Source: Mesobacillus campisalis | GTDB lineage: Bacteria > Bacillota > Bacilli > Bacillales > Cytobacillaceae | Direction of reading: 5' to 3' | DNA length: 64,000 nt | NCBI RefSeq assembly: GCF_000986785.1 | Contig: NZ_LAYY01000010.1 | Coordinates: 62,001-126,000 of the forward strand | Shown here: piece after piece, positions 25,396 to 35,186 of the stretch | Layout: each line of letters starts with the position of its first letter | How positions within the stretch are numbered: the first letter of the stretch is position 1 | Position numbers and translations under genes: made by a program | Notes under the pieces: generated by a model | What the model was told of the DNA's origin: nothing | The model's input: only the letters and a program-made list of their open reading frames with translations | Database searches by the model: none

Positions 25396-27327
25396 TCATT
25401 TTTGCCCATCAAGTAATAGGGATTCAGCATTGCTGACGACCGAATAGCCGCCAATTTTATCCACTTCAGCCTTGAAGGATTCCGACTGGATCACTCCGAT
25501 GAGCCAGCGCCCCTTTTCGCTCTCGAAGAAAGCCCTGGTCATCAACAGGTCATAGGATTCGTCGCCAACCGGCACAAAATCCAGTCCCATCGCTTTGGCG
25601 GCAGGATAAATTCCAAGCCCTGCTGCCTTTCCATTTCCCTTTACTTCAGCTGCTACACTTAAATGCGAAAACATTTCGCGGTCATAGCCATTGATTTGTT
25701 CAGGCGCGAGGCCTTGTTCTTTTAAAAGAAGATCGAACAGTATCCTTGTTCCGGCCCCTTTCTGGCGGTTGGCATACTCCGCTTCCTTTTCGGCCAGGTC
25801 CGCGGCGGACTTGATGTCGAGAGGATTGCCCTTTGGCACCATCCAGCCCTGGGTCCTTTTTAAAAATGGATAGAGAACAACGTCTTGTCCGGAAAGAAGC
25901 TTTTTCACGTAAGAGATATTATATTCCCTTGTTTCCGGGTCAAGCAAATGAATGCCCGCTATATGGGCTTCCCCTTTCCTGATTGCCATGACACCAGCCA
26001 TGCTTCCAACATGGGAAGAAACAATTTTCATGTCGCTGCGCTGGGTTTTCAGCTGCGATGACAGCAGGTCGATGGTCAGGTCATGGCTTCCACAGAAGAC
26101 AATGCTGTTCATGATGTCTTCGAGCGGCTTTAACAGCTCCACTTCCGCCATGTCACCCTGCTCATATCCAAGCTGCTCCGGCGGGACGACAAGCAAGCCG
26201 TCCGCACGTACAAGCGACATTGTGACACCAGCCGCCCTTGTAAGCGGATTGGCCACAAATTGTCCGTTCACATAGCCGATATTCATCCTGACAAAGTCCT
26301 CTGCCCCCATGGTGGATACAATCCTGCGGCCAAGCTTGACGCTCAAGGTCTGTCTTTTCGGCACGGGTATTTGCAGGTACTGGCAGATCAGCGGCCTCAC
26401 AAACCACTCAAGCGCCAGATAGGCAGATACCGGATACCCTGGCACACCCACGACAATTTTATTCGCGATTTGCCCAAGGATGACAGGCTTTCCCGGCCTG
26501 GTGGCCACGCCATGCGTAAACACGGTGCCCAGCTCGTTCAGGATATGCACGGTATAGTCCTTGGAACCTGCCGACGAGCCGGCGTTAATGACGATAATAT
26601 CGGAAACTTCAGCTGCCTGCAAAAGAGCGGCTTTGATGTTTTCGGGCTCGTCCCTGACAATCCCGGTAAGAACGGGTTCTCCGCCCCACTCTTTAATATA
26701 ATTCGCAAAAACGGTGCCATTGAATTCAATGATCTTCCCGTATGGAAGCCTATCGTCCGCCTGGACAAGCTCGTTTCCGGTGGGAATGATCGTGACGAGC
26801 GGCTTTTTCGCCGCTGGGACCTGTGTGACCTGGGCCGCCAGAAGCGCGCCAAGATCGGCAGGCCTGAGGACGTGTCCCTGAGGAAACAGCATCTCCTCCT
26901 GGACGATATCCTCGCCAATCGGGCGGATATGCTGCCATGGTGTTGCCGGCTCGATGATTTCAATCGTTTCCTCATCCAGTATCTGGACATTCTCAATCAT
27001 GATGACAGCATTGAAGCCTTGCGGGATGGCGTTTCCTGTATCCACATAGACAAACTGGCTGCCTTTTTTCAAATGCAGCGGCCGCTGTTCATGGGCTTCA
27101 TATGTGTCCTCGGCATTGACCGCGACCCCATCCATGGCCGAAGCATGATAATGCGGCATGGAAATGCTAGCAAAAATCGGGGAGGACGTGACCCGCCCAA
27201 GGGCTTCGACAGTCGGGATGATTTCCGTCTCCGGAGCCAGCCTGGCAGCTTCAAGGATTTCCTGCAATGCCTCTGCCCTTGGCTTGTCCTCCAGATAGAT
27301 TTTGCGCTGGTATCTCTTTTCACCCAT
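25396..27327 (-). CDS. MoeA fused to a periplasmic-molybdate-binding-like domain
   Basis: This 643-aa protein has two parts. Residues 1-405 are a full MoeA (MPHYHASAMDGVAV with the catalytic Asp region, NAGSSAGSKDYT, VGVPGYPVSAYLALEWFVRPL), which inserts molybdate into adenylylated molybdopterin. Residues 410-643 are a PBP-like domain (COG1910 type: SIVFCGSHDLTIDLLSSQL, GAGTRILFDLLL) with no signal peptide, so it must act in the cytoplasm. The fusion may sense or deliver oxyanion. It lies directly downstream of a second, stand-alone moeA. The family exists in other Firmicutes; its role is unproven. Confidence 0.88.
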   Translation of the reverse strand: MGEKRYQRKIYLEDKPRAEALQEILEAARLAPETEIIPTVEALGRVTSSPIFASISMPHYHASAMDGVAVNAEDTYEAHEQRPLHLKKGSQFVYVDTGNAIPQGFNAVIMIENVQILDEETIEIIEPATPWQHIRPIGEDIVQEEMLFPQGHVLRPADLGALLAAQVTQVPAAKKPLVTIIPTGNELVQADDRLPYGKIIEFNGTVFANYIKEWGGEPVLTGIVRDEPENIKAALLQAAEVSDIIVINAGSSAGSKDYTVHILNELGTVFTHGVATRPGKPVILGQIANKIVVGVPGYPVSAYLALEWFVRPLICQYLQIPVPKRQTLSVKLGRRIVSTMGAEDFVRMNIGYVNGQFVANPLTRAAGVTMSLVRADGLLVVPPEQLGYEQGDMAEVELLKPLEDIMNSIVFCGSHDLTIDLLSSQLKTQRSDMKIVSSHVGSMAGVMAIRKGEAHIAGIHLLDPETREYNISYVKKLLSGQDVVLYPFLKRTQGWMVPKGNPLDIKSAADLAEKEAEYANRQKGAGTRILFDLLLKEQGLAPEQINGYDREMFSHLSVAAEVKGNGKAAGLGIYPAAKAMGLDFVPVGDESYDLLMTRAFFESEKGRWLIGVIQSESFKAEVDKIGGYSVVSNAESLLLDGQK

Positions 27328-27339
27328 TTGTGCTCCCCC

Positions 27340-28572
27340 TTATTTCGATGCTATGACAGGCACAAGCTCGCCCTGCAGGATTCCTTCTTTTTCCGATTGG
27401 ATTTCGACAATGCCGTCGCTTTTTACAAGAGTAGTGATCAAACCAGATTTTCCGATGATCGGGTCTGCCCACCATTCTCCTTCTTTCTCAAACAAACGTA
27501 CCCGGATGTAATCCGACCTTCCCGGTGCGGAAGGGATATTTTTCGTGCTTCGTGCAAAAAGGCGCTCCGGCTTTTTACCATGGCGCTCGCCTTGGCGCTG
27601 CTTGATGATCTTCTCGCCAAACAAGCGGAAGATGATCATCGCTGAAGCGGGGTGGCCCGGAAGCCCGATGACAGGCTTGCCATTCGCCACAGCCAGGATC
27701 GTCGGCTTTCCAGGCTTGATTGAAATGCCATGGACAAAAACCCCCGGCTCGCCAAGCGACTGGATGACCTCTGTCGTATAATCCTTCGCCCCAACAGAGC
27801 TTCCGCCGGATAAAATCAGGATGTCAGCCTGTTCGTAAAGCTCGCGGGCCTTCGCGGCGAAAATATCGTAGTCATCCGCGGTAATGCCACCGTATATGGT
27901 CTCTACGCCCCATCCCTTTGCGAGTCCGGCAACGGTTAAATAATTAATGTCGCGCACCTGACCCACTTTTAGGCTCTCTGTTTCATATGGAACAATTTCA
28001 TCCCCGGTCGACAGATAGGCCGCCTTGATCTTCCGGTAAACGTTTACTTTGCTGATGCCCAATGACGCCAGCGCGCCGATTTCCTGGGGCCGCAGCTTTG
28101 TCCCTGCCTCAAGCAGCACTTCGCCTTCTTTGATATCCTCTCCGGCGCGGATGATATTTTCACCCGGTGCCACTTGCCTGTAGGTGTTCAGCAGCCCGCC
28201 GATTTCCTCGCAGTGTTCGATCATCAGCACGCTGTCGCTGCCAGGAGGAACCATGCCTCCAGTCGGGACATAAATCGCTTCTCCCCTGGATAGCGGTGCT
28301 CCCGCTTCTTTCCCCATTTCCACTTCACCCGCCACTGTCAAAAAGCCTGGCATCGATTCGGATGAACCATACGTATCCTTGGCAAAAACCGCATAGCCAT
28401 CCACGGTCGAACGGTCAAAGCCTGGCACATTTTCAGCCGCAACAATAGGTTCAGCCAGGATGCAGTGAAGAGCTTCTTCCAGCGTGCGGGTCTCCACCTC
28501 CCTGATTTCCGGAATATGCTCCTGGATTAAGGCAAAGGTTTCCTCCACAGTTTTCACTTTAAAGAATTGCAT
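27340..28572 (-). CDS. moeA: Molybdopterin molybdenumtransferase MoeA
   Basis: This 410-aa MoeA has the conserved FDRSTVDGYAV (about 50-60), ILSGGSSVGAKDYT (about 252-265) and GLPGHPASAMIIF (about 304-316) segments. It catalyses Mo insertion into molybdopterin-AMP. It precedes the MoeA fusion gene by 12 bp; the two may serve different steps or metals, but only one is classical. Confidence 0.93.
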   Translation of the reverse strand: MQFFKVKTVEETFALIQEHIPEIREVETRTLEEALHCILAEPIVAAENVPGFDRSTVDGYAVFAKDTYGSSESMPGFLTVAGEVEMGKEAGAPLSRGEAIYVPTGGMVPPGSDSVLMIEHCEEIGGLLNTYRQVAPGENIIRAGEDIKEGEVLLEAGTKLRPQEIGALASLGISKVNVYRKIKAAYLSTGDEIVPYETESLKVGQVRDINYLTVAGLAKGWGVETIYGGITADDYDIFAAKARELYEQADILILSGGSSVGAKDYTTEVIQSLGEPGVFVHGISIKPGKPTILAVANGKPVIGLPGHPASAMIIFRLFGEKIIKQRQGERHGKKPERLFARSTKNIPSAPGRSDYIRVRLFEKEGEWWADPIIGKSGLITTLVKSDGIVEIQSEKEGILQGELVPVIASK

Positions 28573-28599
28573 TCACTACACCCTTTCTGTCAGCACCGT

Positions 28600-29199
28600 T
28601 TATCTCTCAGTTTCTGCCCATTTCCTGGCATGTTCATATTCATTTGGATGGTTCATGTTAAAAAAGATCTTTTCCAGGCTGCCGTCAGCATAGGCCTGGA
28701 GATCGGATTCCCCAAGATAACGGACCTGCAGCTGTTCCAGGAGATGGACCATGCGCAGGCGGCCGTTTTCCAGGCACTCTTCCAGCTGAGGCAGGATCCG
28801 CTTCTGGTAGGAAGCAAAGAGCGGATGCTGCCTGCCTCCTATCACCGGTACCACGGCATCTAAATGCTTAAGGTTTTTTACGAGGCTGCCCGCGAGGTCC
28901 GCCGAAACAAATGGCATGTCACAGGCAACGACGATATTCTCTTCATAATGGGAAGATGTTAATCCTGCATGGACGCCCGCGAGCGGCCCCTTTCCGGGAT
29001 ACGCATCACGCACCATTTTCATATTAAGAAATTCATAGGTTTCAGGGTCGTTGGTCACAAGCACGAGATCGTCAAATACAGAGCCGAGTTCATCCCTGAT
29101 TCTCTCAATATTTGTTTTATCGTGAAAAGGAAGCAGGGCCTTGTTGGTCCCCATCCTGCTGGATTTCCCGCCAGATAAAATAATTGCCCCGGCTTTCAT
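28600..29199 (-). CDS. mobA: Molybdenum cofactor guanylyltransferase MobA
   Basis: This 199-aa nucleotidyltransferase has the signature ILSGGKSSRMGTNKALLPF near the N-terminus, PGKGPLAGVHAGL and VACDMPFVSADL with the metal-binding Asp. It attaches GMP to Mo-molybdopterin to make the guanine dinucleotide cofactor (bis-MGD) that DMSO-reductase-family enzymes such as FdnG use. The ATG at 29199 has GAAGG upstream. Confidence 0.93.
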   Translation of the reverse strand: MKAGAIILSGGKSSRMGTNKALLPFHDKTNIERIRDELGSVFDDLVLVTNDPETYEFLNMKMVRDAYPGKGPLAGVHAGLTSSHYEENIVVACDMPFVSADLAGSLVKNLKHLDAVVPVIGGRQHPLFASYQKRILPQLEECLENGRLRMVHLLEQLQVRYLGESDLQAYADGSLEKIFFNMNHPNEYEHARKWAETER

Positions 29200-29225
29200 G
29201 CGAAGCACCTTCTTTTTTTAAAAGA

Positions 29226-30035
29226 TTAGTTGTTTGTCTCCAGATTGCCAGGAGCTGCCTGGTACCCATTTTCCTGGGCAACAAAATCGAGATGAATACT
29301 TGTTAAATCAAGAATAGCAGAAGATGGCCTGGAAATGAATTGTCTTGTGTCAATTACTTTCGTATATCCCTTGCACTTTTCGCAGCAGAGGACCTGGGAG
29401 GAAGCTTCTCCTTCGACGGTGATGAACTGGATGGTCTTATGGTCATCATTGCCGCAGTGCGAGCACTGGATGCGTTTTTCAGGCCAATGCGCATGGCAGC
29501 GCGGGCAGTGGATCACTTTTTTCCCTTCTCCTTCAAGCTGTGCAAGCCTGGCCGGCTCGCCGCACACCGGGCAGCCTGCTCCATGGACAGCCTTCGCCAC
29601 ATCCTGGACCTTGTCCGCCGTCAGCTGAAGATAAGGGCGGAGCGCATTCTCGGCGAGGAATTGCGGAATCCATTCATCAATTCCATTTTCTTCAGCGAAG
29701 CGGGCAAAATAAATGGAGTTTAATGAAAAAGCTTCGTCAATCCAGCGGATGGCCGTTTCCTCGTTAAGCAGGCTCCTCACCTCTCCCAGCTTCTCTTCAA
29801 GCTCCTGGTGCTGATCCACAATCAGCTTGCTAAGTTCATCTATCCACTGTAAAAATAGTGAAATATCAAAATCAATAGCCGCCAGCGCAGCCACCGGCAC
29901 CCCTGCGCTCATTGCCGCCTGGTCAAGATTTGGTTTCACAACATCCGGGTTTAGGCTCTTTTTCCACTGTTCCTGAAGCTTGGCAATTTCCTTCTGCAGA
30001 TTCTGGTATTCTTTTGAAACAACGGATTTTTTCAT
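29226..30035 (-). CDS. fdhE: Formate dehydrogenase accessory protein FdhE
   Basis: This 269-aa cytoplasmic protein has a helical N-terminal half and a C-terminal rubredoxin-like part with four CxxC pairs: CPVC, CPRC, CSHC and CEKC. FdhE binds iron and the formate dehydrogenase catalytic subunit before Tat export and is needed for activity. AAAGAGG precedes the ATG at 30035. It lies after fdnI, separated by a REP-like element. Confidence 0.9.
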   Translation of the reverse strand: MKKSVVSKEYQNLQKEIAKLQEQWKKSLNPDVVKPNLDQAAMSAGVPVAALAAIDFDISLFLQWIDELSKLIVDQHQELEEKLGEVRSLLNEETAIRWIDEAFSLNSIYFARFAEENGIDEWIPQFLAENALRPYLQLTADKVQDVAKAVHGAGCPVCGEPARLAQLEGEGKKVIHCPRCHAHWPEKRIQCSHCGNDDHKTIQFITVEGEASSQVLCCEKCKGYTKVIDTRQFISRPSSAILDLTSIHLDFVAQENGYQAAPGNLETNN

Positions 30036-30126
30036 TGCTGCACCTCTTTCATTGGTTTTGGCTATTATCGTTAAACTGGAATGGCTGCCTAAATAGACAG
30101 CCATCCAAGGTTATGGGATTTTCAAT

Positions 30127-30310
30127 TGTCCAGCTCCGGCTCCCAGCGACTAGTGTACTTCGCCAATCTCCCTACGATAAGTCAACATCGAATCGCTGCC
30201 GCTCTTCGTGTTTCCTTTATCGCGTCTAAACGGGCACTAAATTCTTAACTGCCCGTAAAGACCCGATTGGCTCCAGTCCATATGTCGCTAAACGGTCGCC
30301 TCCGCTTTTC
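30127..30310. repeat. REP-like family 2 element inside the fdn operon
   Basis: About 184 bp between fdnI and fdhE. It aligns, inverted, with 40961-41108: TGTCCAGCTCC end, CAGCGACTAGTG, CTTCGCC, CTACGATAAGTCAACATCGAATCGCT, CGTGTTTCCTTTATC, CTCCAGTCCATA, and the outer CGCCTCCGCTTTTC end. Relative to the 41-kb copy it carries an extra ACGGGCA/TGCCCGT inverted repeat. Confidence 0.75.
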
Positions 30311-30313
30311 GAG

Positions 30314-31024
30314 TTAAGCCCCTTTTTTCTTATTTTTCTTTGGATCATCAAGGTCCGGGAAGTTGCCTTTTTTGACTTCTTCTTCATACCATTCTGTATA
30401 GTGGCTCTTTGCCCATTTGGCCGGAACCTTTCCGGTGATGACGCCTGTGAATCCCGGACGGGAATGCTTGTGGATGACGCTCAGGTAGATATGTCCGAGA
30501 ACGACCGCGAATCCAAGGCCGAAGCCAACGTTGTGCAGGAAGTACGACCATTGCACAAGTGCACTTGGGAACAAATCAGGGAACCACATCGGGAAGCCTG
30601 ATCCAATCAGCAGGATGGCACAGAAGATTTGCAGGATCGAGTTGATTTTTTCACCGGCATTGAAAAATGTCTGCCGGACATGCTTGAACTTGAAGCCAAA
30701 CAGCTCCTTAACAAATTCGCTGAAAAACTGGAAATCCCTCTTTTTCCAGGTAACCAGCTCCTTCAGCCACATGAAGAAGCCTTTGTGGTCGAAAATCAGC
30801 CAGATGAATGTTGGCAGGATGAACGCAACCGCAAGGATTCGGTGGATCAGGCGGGCATTTTCCGGTCCGCCGAACACCACATACAGCCAGTTGAACCAAT
30901 CCGTGTACATCGGCAGCGCCGTGATATACAAACCGATGAATGCGATCGCGTTGATGCCATGTGCCCAGACGAATGCTTTCGAAAAACGTTTGACCTGCAC
31001 TTCAGAACTTTGCTGCTTACTCAT
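30314..31024 (-). CDS. fdnI: Formate dehydrogenase cytochrome b subunit FdnI
   Basis: This 236-aa membrane protein has four predicted helices and histidines placed as in the FdnI/FdoI di-heme cytochromes (VWAHGIN, LIHRILAV, FLHNVGFGLGF, VLGHIYLSVIHKHSRPGF). It passes electrons from FdnH to menaquinone. The ATG overlaps the end of fdnH by 8 bp (ATGAGTAA) and has GGAGGTGA upstream. Confidence 0.9.
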   Translation of the reverse strand: MSKQQSSEVQVKRFSKAFVWAHGINAIAFIGLYITALPMYTDWFNWLYVVFGGPENARLIHRILAVAFILPTFIWLIFDHKGFFMWLKELVTWKKRDFQFFSEFVKELFGFKFKHVRQTFFNAGEKINSILQIFCAILLIGSGFPMWFPDLFPSALVQWSYFLHNVGFGLGFAVVLGHIYLSVIHKHSRPGFTGVITGKVPAKWAKSHYTEWYEEEVKKGNFPDLDDPKKNKKKGA

Positions 31025-31847
31025 GGCGGTCACCTCCATCCTCTTCGTGTTCCTTGCCTTTCTTATCGAAGAACTTGTTGGCCACAAAGGCACCGACAAG
31101 CGCCATTGTCACACCCCCGACCATTGCTTTTCCGATTGGCTGCGCATAGTCTTTCCAAAGGACAGCCGATGTTGGGACTTTTGGATTTTCAGGCATTCCA
31201 TATACTGACGGCTTTTCGGCCAGGACATAGATGGTATGGGTCCCGCCCACTCCAGCCGGGTTATAGATCGTTGCATTAGGATAGCGTTCCTTGATTTCAC
31301 TGACACGCTTTTCCGCTTTTTGAAGCATTTCTTCCTTCTCGCCGAACTGCATCGCACCTGGATGGCAGGTTGTGACACAGGCTGGCTGCAGTCCTTCCTC
31401 AAGGCGGTCGGTACACATCGTGCATTTATTCGCCTTGCGGTATTCCTTGCCGTTCTTATCCTTATACTCCTTAAGGGAGATCACATCGAACGGGCAGTTC
31501 TGCTCGCAGTAGCCGCAGCCGACACATTTGTCATGGTCGATGACGACGCTTCCGAAGTCGGTGTAGCTGATCGCGCTCTCCGGGCATACCTTTTCACAGG
31601 CTGCATCCACACAGTGGTAGCAGGAAGAGTGGCGGAACAGGTAGTCCAGGCCGCCCTTCGAGTTTTCATGCTCAACAAACGTCAGGACGTTCCATGTATC
31701 GGCGGACACATTTGCATGCGACTGCATCGTCCCCAGGAAATCCTGGGGTTCCGCAGGCAGGTCATTCCAGTTCTTACAGGCGACCATACAGGCACGGCAG
31801 CCGTCGCATTTGGTGACATCGACTAATTTTACATATTCAGTGGCCAT
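31017..31847 (-). CDS. fdnH: Formate dehydrogenase iron-sulfur subunit FdnH
   Basis: This 276-aa protein has four ferredoxin-type clusters: CDGCRACMVAC, CYHCVDAACEKVC, CVGCGYCEQNC and CTMC with CVTTCHP. A single C-terminal membrane helix (AMVGGVTMALVGAFVANKFF) anchors it on the outer face of the membrane. It relays electrons from FdnG to FdnI. Its start overlaps the last base of the fdnG stop codon, showing tight coupling. Confidence 0.93.
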   Translation of the reverse strand: MATEYVKLVDVTKCDGCRACMVACKNWNDLPAEPQDFLGTMQSHANVSADTWNVLTFVEHENSKGGLDYLFRHSSCYHCVDAACEKVCPESAISYTDFGSVVIDHDKCVGCGYCEQNCPFDVISLKEYKDKNGKEYRKANKCTMCTDRLEEGLQPACVTTCHPGAMQFGEKEEMLQKAEKRVSEIKERYPNATIYNPAGVGGTHTIYVLAEKPSVYGMPENPKVPTSAVLWKDYAQPIGKAMVGGVTMALVGAFVANKFFDKKGKEHEEDGGDRHE

Positions 31848-34825
31848 TAGTTCGCCCTCCTAACGTTGCAGAGGAATGCCTTGTATTCCGGAATGGTCGT
31901 ATTGGCATCCCCGATATGAGGAGTCAGACGGTTTGCTGTATCCCCTGTTGCAAATCCTTTATAGCCAAAGTGCCATGGCATTCCGATATGGTGTACCTTC
32001 TGGCCCTGGATGGTGTATGGCTTAAAGCGTTTTGTCACCATGGCGTATGCCTCGATTTCGCCGCGGGCAGAGCTGACAATTACTTTATCCTTGTTTTTGA
32101 TGCCTTTTTCCTTTGCAAGCTCTTCGCTGATTTCGACAAACATATGGCCGACCAGTTCGGAGAGCCATTCCTGATTCCGCGTCATCGAGCCTGACTGCCA
32201 GTGCTCGCTTACACGATAAGTGGTGGCGACGATCGGGAACTGCTTGTAATCGCCTTTCAGGTTGAATTCGCCGTCAAACAGCTGGATGGCCGGATTGGAA
32301 TCCTGGCTTGAGAACGCATTGGCAACCGGGCTTTCAAACGGCTCATAGTGTTCAGGGAACGGACCATCATTCAGGTTGCCTGCAAACAATCCTGCAACTC
32401 CGTCCTTCAGCATTGTATACGGATTTGTTCCGCCCGGATCGGTTGGCGCCCTGTCGACAACGAAGTCAGGGACGTCGTTTCCAACCCACTTTTTCTGGGA
32501 AGCGTCCCACCAGATAATCGCTGTTTTCTTGCTCCAAGGCTTGCCGTTCAAGTCGGCTGCCGCCCGGTTGTACAAAATCCGGCGGTTTGCCGGCCAGGCG
32601 AAGGACCAGTTCAGGTAGTTGCCGCCGCCGGTGTCCTTGTTGTCTCGGCTCTTGGCGCGGTTGTTTCCTTCTTCCGGATAGAAGCCGGAATAAATCCAGT
32701 TGCCCGAAGTTGTCGTGCCATCGTCCTTAAGCGCTCCGAATCCCGGCACCAGCTTGCCTGTTGTCAGGTCGTAGCCGTTGATTTCTTTACACACCAGGTC
32801 GATGTCCGGGTGGTTCCCTTTTCCGAAGTTCCAGTCAAGCGCATTAAATGGCTTTGCAGCCGGTGTTTTCTCATTTTTATAGAGATCTTTCAGGTGAAGG
32901 TACATTTCATGGATGATCTCCAGGTCGGCCAGTGATTGGCCTTTTGGTTTAATCGCCTGCCAGCGGTACTGCATCCAGCGGGAGGAGTTGGAGACACTTC
33001 CTTCCTTCTCATAGGAGGATGCTGCCGGCAGCAGGAATACTTCCGTACTGATCGCGGATGGATTGCTGCCTGCTTCCTTCTGCCAGAACGAAGCGGATTC
33101 GGTTTCCCAAAGGTCGGCAGCGACCAGCCATTTCAGATTGCCAAGAGCTTCCTTTTCCTTGCCGGCGTTCGGCCCGCCGACAACCGGGTTGGTACCGAAC
33201 AGGAACGCACCCTCCAGCTCCCCCTTGTACATCGCGCTGAACAGGTTGATGTGCGAATAGTTTTTGTTGCCTTTTGGCAGATACTGATAGCCGAACTCAT
33301 TGTCCTTTGTCGCATTCGGGCCGTACCATGCCTTCAAGAGGCTGACCAAAAACTTCGGCTTGTTGCTCCAGTAGCCGGCACTTGGCGTTTCCTTCTCGTT
33401 ATAGGCTTCCAGGGTTGGATGGAGCATTGTCGGCGCGCCAAGGTAGCCTGTCAGGTTATTGTAAAGGAGGCCAAAGTCAGTGGACCCCTGAACATTGGAC
33501 TCTCCGCGCATCGCATTAAGCCCTCCGCCCGGAAGACCCATATTTCCAAGCAGCAGCTGAATCATTCCGAATGCACGGACGTTTTGCGTGCCAACCGTAT
33601 GCTGGGTTGTGCCCATCGCATACAGGATCGTTCCCGCCTTGTCCGGAGCGCCTGTAGCGCAGAATGCTTCACAGACCTTGAGGAAGTCTTCCTTTGGTGT
33701 GCCCGTGACGGAACAAACAGTGTCGGCATCATAGCGGGAATAATGGTTTTTCATCATCTGGAAGACAGAACGCGGATGTTTGAGCGTCATGTCTTTGACT
33801 GGGTTTCCTTCTTCATCGGTTTCGAATGCCCATTGCGTTTTGTCGTATTTTCGTGTTGGCTCATCATAGCCGCTGAAAATTCCATCATTGAACTCATAGG
33901 TATCTTTTAGAATGAATGATGCATTTGTATAATTCACAACATAATCTTTATGGTAAAGTTCGTTATCAAGCGCATACTTGATCATTCCGCCCATAAAAGC
34001 AATATCTGTTCCCGAACGAAGCTGGGCATAGACATCAGCTTTGGCGGATGTCCTTGTAAAACGAGGGTCGACGGAAACGATTTTCCCGCCTTTTTCCTGT
34101 GCTTTCGTCAGCCATCTGAATGAGATCGGATGGTTTTCGGCAGGATTCGCCCCCATGATCAGCGCACAATCACTGTGCTGGATATCGCTCCAATGGTTTG
34201 TCATTGCTCCACGCCCTACTGTAGGTGCCAGACCGGCAACCGTAGAACTGTGTCATATTCGTGCCTGGTGTTCGAGATAGACGACGCCAAGCCCTCTCAT
34301 CAGTTTGGCAAGCAAATAGGTTTCTTCGTTATCGAGCGCAGCGCCGCCGAGGCTGGCGATGGCTTCCGTCTTATTGACCGTGATGCCGTCTTCCTTCTCG
34401 ACAAACGTCCTGTCCCGTGTATCTTTTACGCGCTGGGCAATGGTCTTGTACATCCAGTCCCAGGACTTTTCTTCCCACTTGTCACTGCCAGGAGCGCGGT
34501 ACAATGGCTTTTCAATCCGCTTCTCTGATGTGTACACCTGGCGGATGGTGGTTCCTTTGCTGCAAAGGGTCCCTTCGTTGATTGGGTTATCCGAATCCCC
34601 TTCCGTATAGACCACCGTGTCGTCCTTTGTATGCACCAAGATGCCGCAGCCTACACCGCAGAAGCAGCAAATGGTTGGTGTGACTGTTGATTTGGCAATC
34701 TTGAATTCTTTTGTTTTTGCTTTTGCTTCATTTTCATTGAAGCCAAGCTCTACGATTGCCAAAGTCGCAGCTGTTGCTCCCGACAGTTTTAAAAACTGCC
34801 GGCGATTCAGGTTGATTTCAACCAT
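31847..34825 (-). CDS. fdnG: Selenocysteine formate dehydrogenase catalytic subunit FdnG
   Basis: One gene of 992 codons is split by a single in-frame TGA at 34253-34255 (codon 191). The N-terminal part has a Tat signal (NRRQFLKLSG, Arg8-Arg9) and a 4Fe-4S cluster CCFCGVGC...C (Cys53/56/60/88). The residues around the TGA read EHQARI-U-HSSTVAGL, the exact context of Sec in bacterial FDH-N/FDH-H. A SECIS hairpin starts 11 nt after the UGA. Downstream are the molybdopterin domains and the dinucleotide-binding C-terminal domain (QKVHHIGMPWHFG). It oxidises formate outside the membrane with bis-MGD. Plain automatic annotation would split it into two proteins of 190 and 785 aa. Confidence 0.95.
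34224..34255 (-). promoter_or_regulatory. UGA-Sec codon and bacterial SECIS hairpin in fdnG
   Basis: Eleven bases after UGA, GGU-U-GCC-GGUCU-GGC-ACC (34241 down to 34224) forms a six-pair stem with a single bulged U and a GGUCU loop. E. coli fdhF has the same spacing, the same bulged U and the same GGUCU loop. A lower stem UCUAC/GUAGG with an internal loop can extend it. This element would recruit SelB with Sec-tRNA. Confidence 0.92.
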
Positions 34826-34883
34826 CCTTCTCTCTCCCTCCCAATTTTTACTAGAACATCCCTTATCCCAAGTTTTAAATTCT

Positions 34884-35186
34884 GGCTGTGTTCAACAGGC
34901 TGTTGATTTTCGTTCCAGGCGCTTCGCTTTCCGCGGGCGGCCCGGGGAGCCTGTCTTGCTTCGCCTCCTAGAAACTCAACAAACTTCAGCTCCTCCGGCA
35001 GAAGCAAAGAGCGCTTCTTTGTCGGATCCTCCAGTTTGCTCGTTTCTGGGCAGTCGGCATACGCATTTCCTATTCCTCGGCGCTATCCGCGCCTGCGGGG
35101 TCTCCCCTGACCCTTGCTCCCGCAGGAGTCTCGCGCCTTCCACTTCAATCAACACGAGTAGAATCAAGCCTGACTTTCACACAGCC
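34884..35186. repeat. MITE-like element, copy 2 (303 bp)
   Basis: Bounded by GGCTGTGTT and the inverse ACACAGCC, it fills the space between fdhD and fdnG. It shares most of its length, including the roughly 115-bp central module, with the copy at 48913. Its end lies within the fdhD stop codon. Internal AGAAACTC/GTTTCT and GAAGCAAAG/CTTCTTTG arms can form hairpins. No coding capacity is convincing. Confidence 0.85.

Noticed and set aside
26260-27645. 461-codon open frame on the plus strand
   Set aside because: It lies antisense to the two moeA-type genes across their junction and has no recognisable domain.
31847-34825. fdnG as a pseudogene or two separate genes broken by a stop codon
   Set aside because: The stop is TGA at the precise Sec position, the frame is unchanged on both sides, the key motifs are intact and a matching SECIS hairpin follows at the correct distance.
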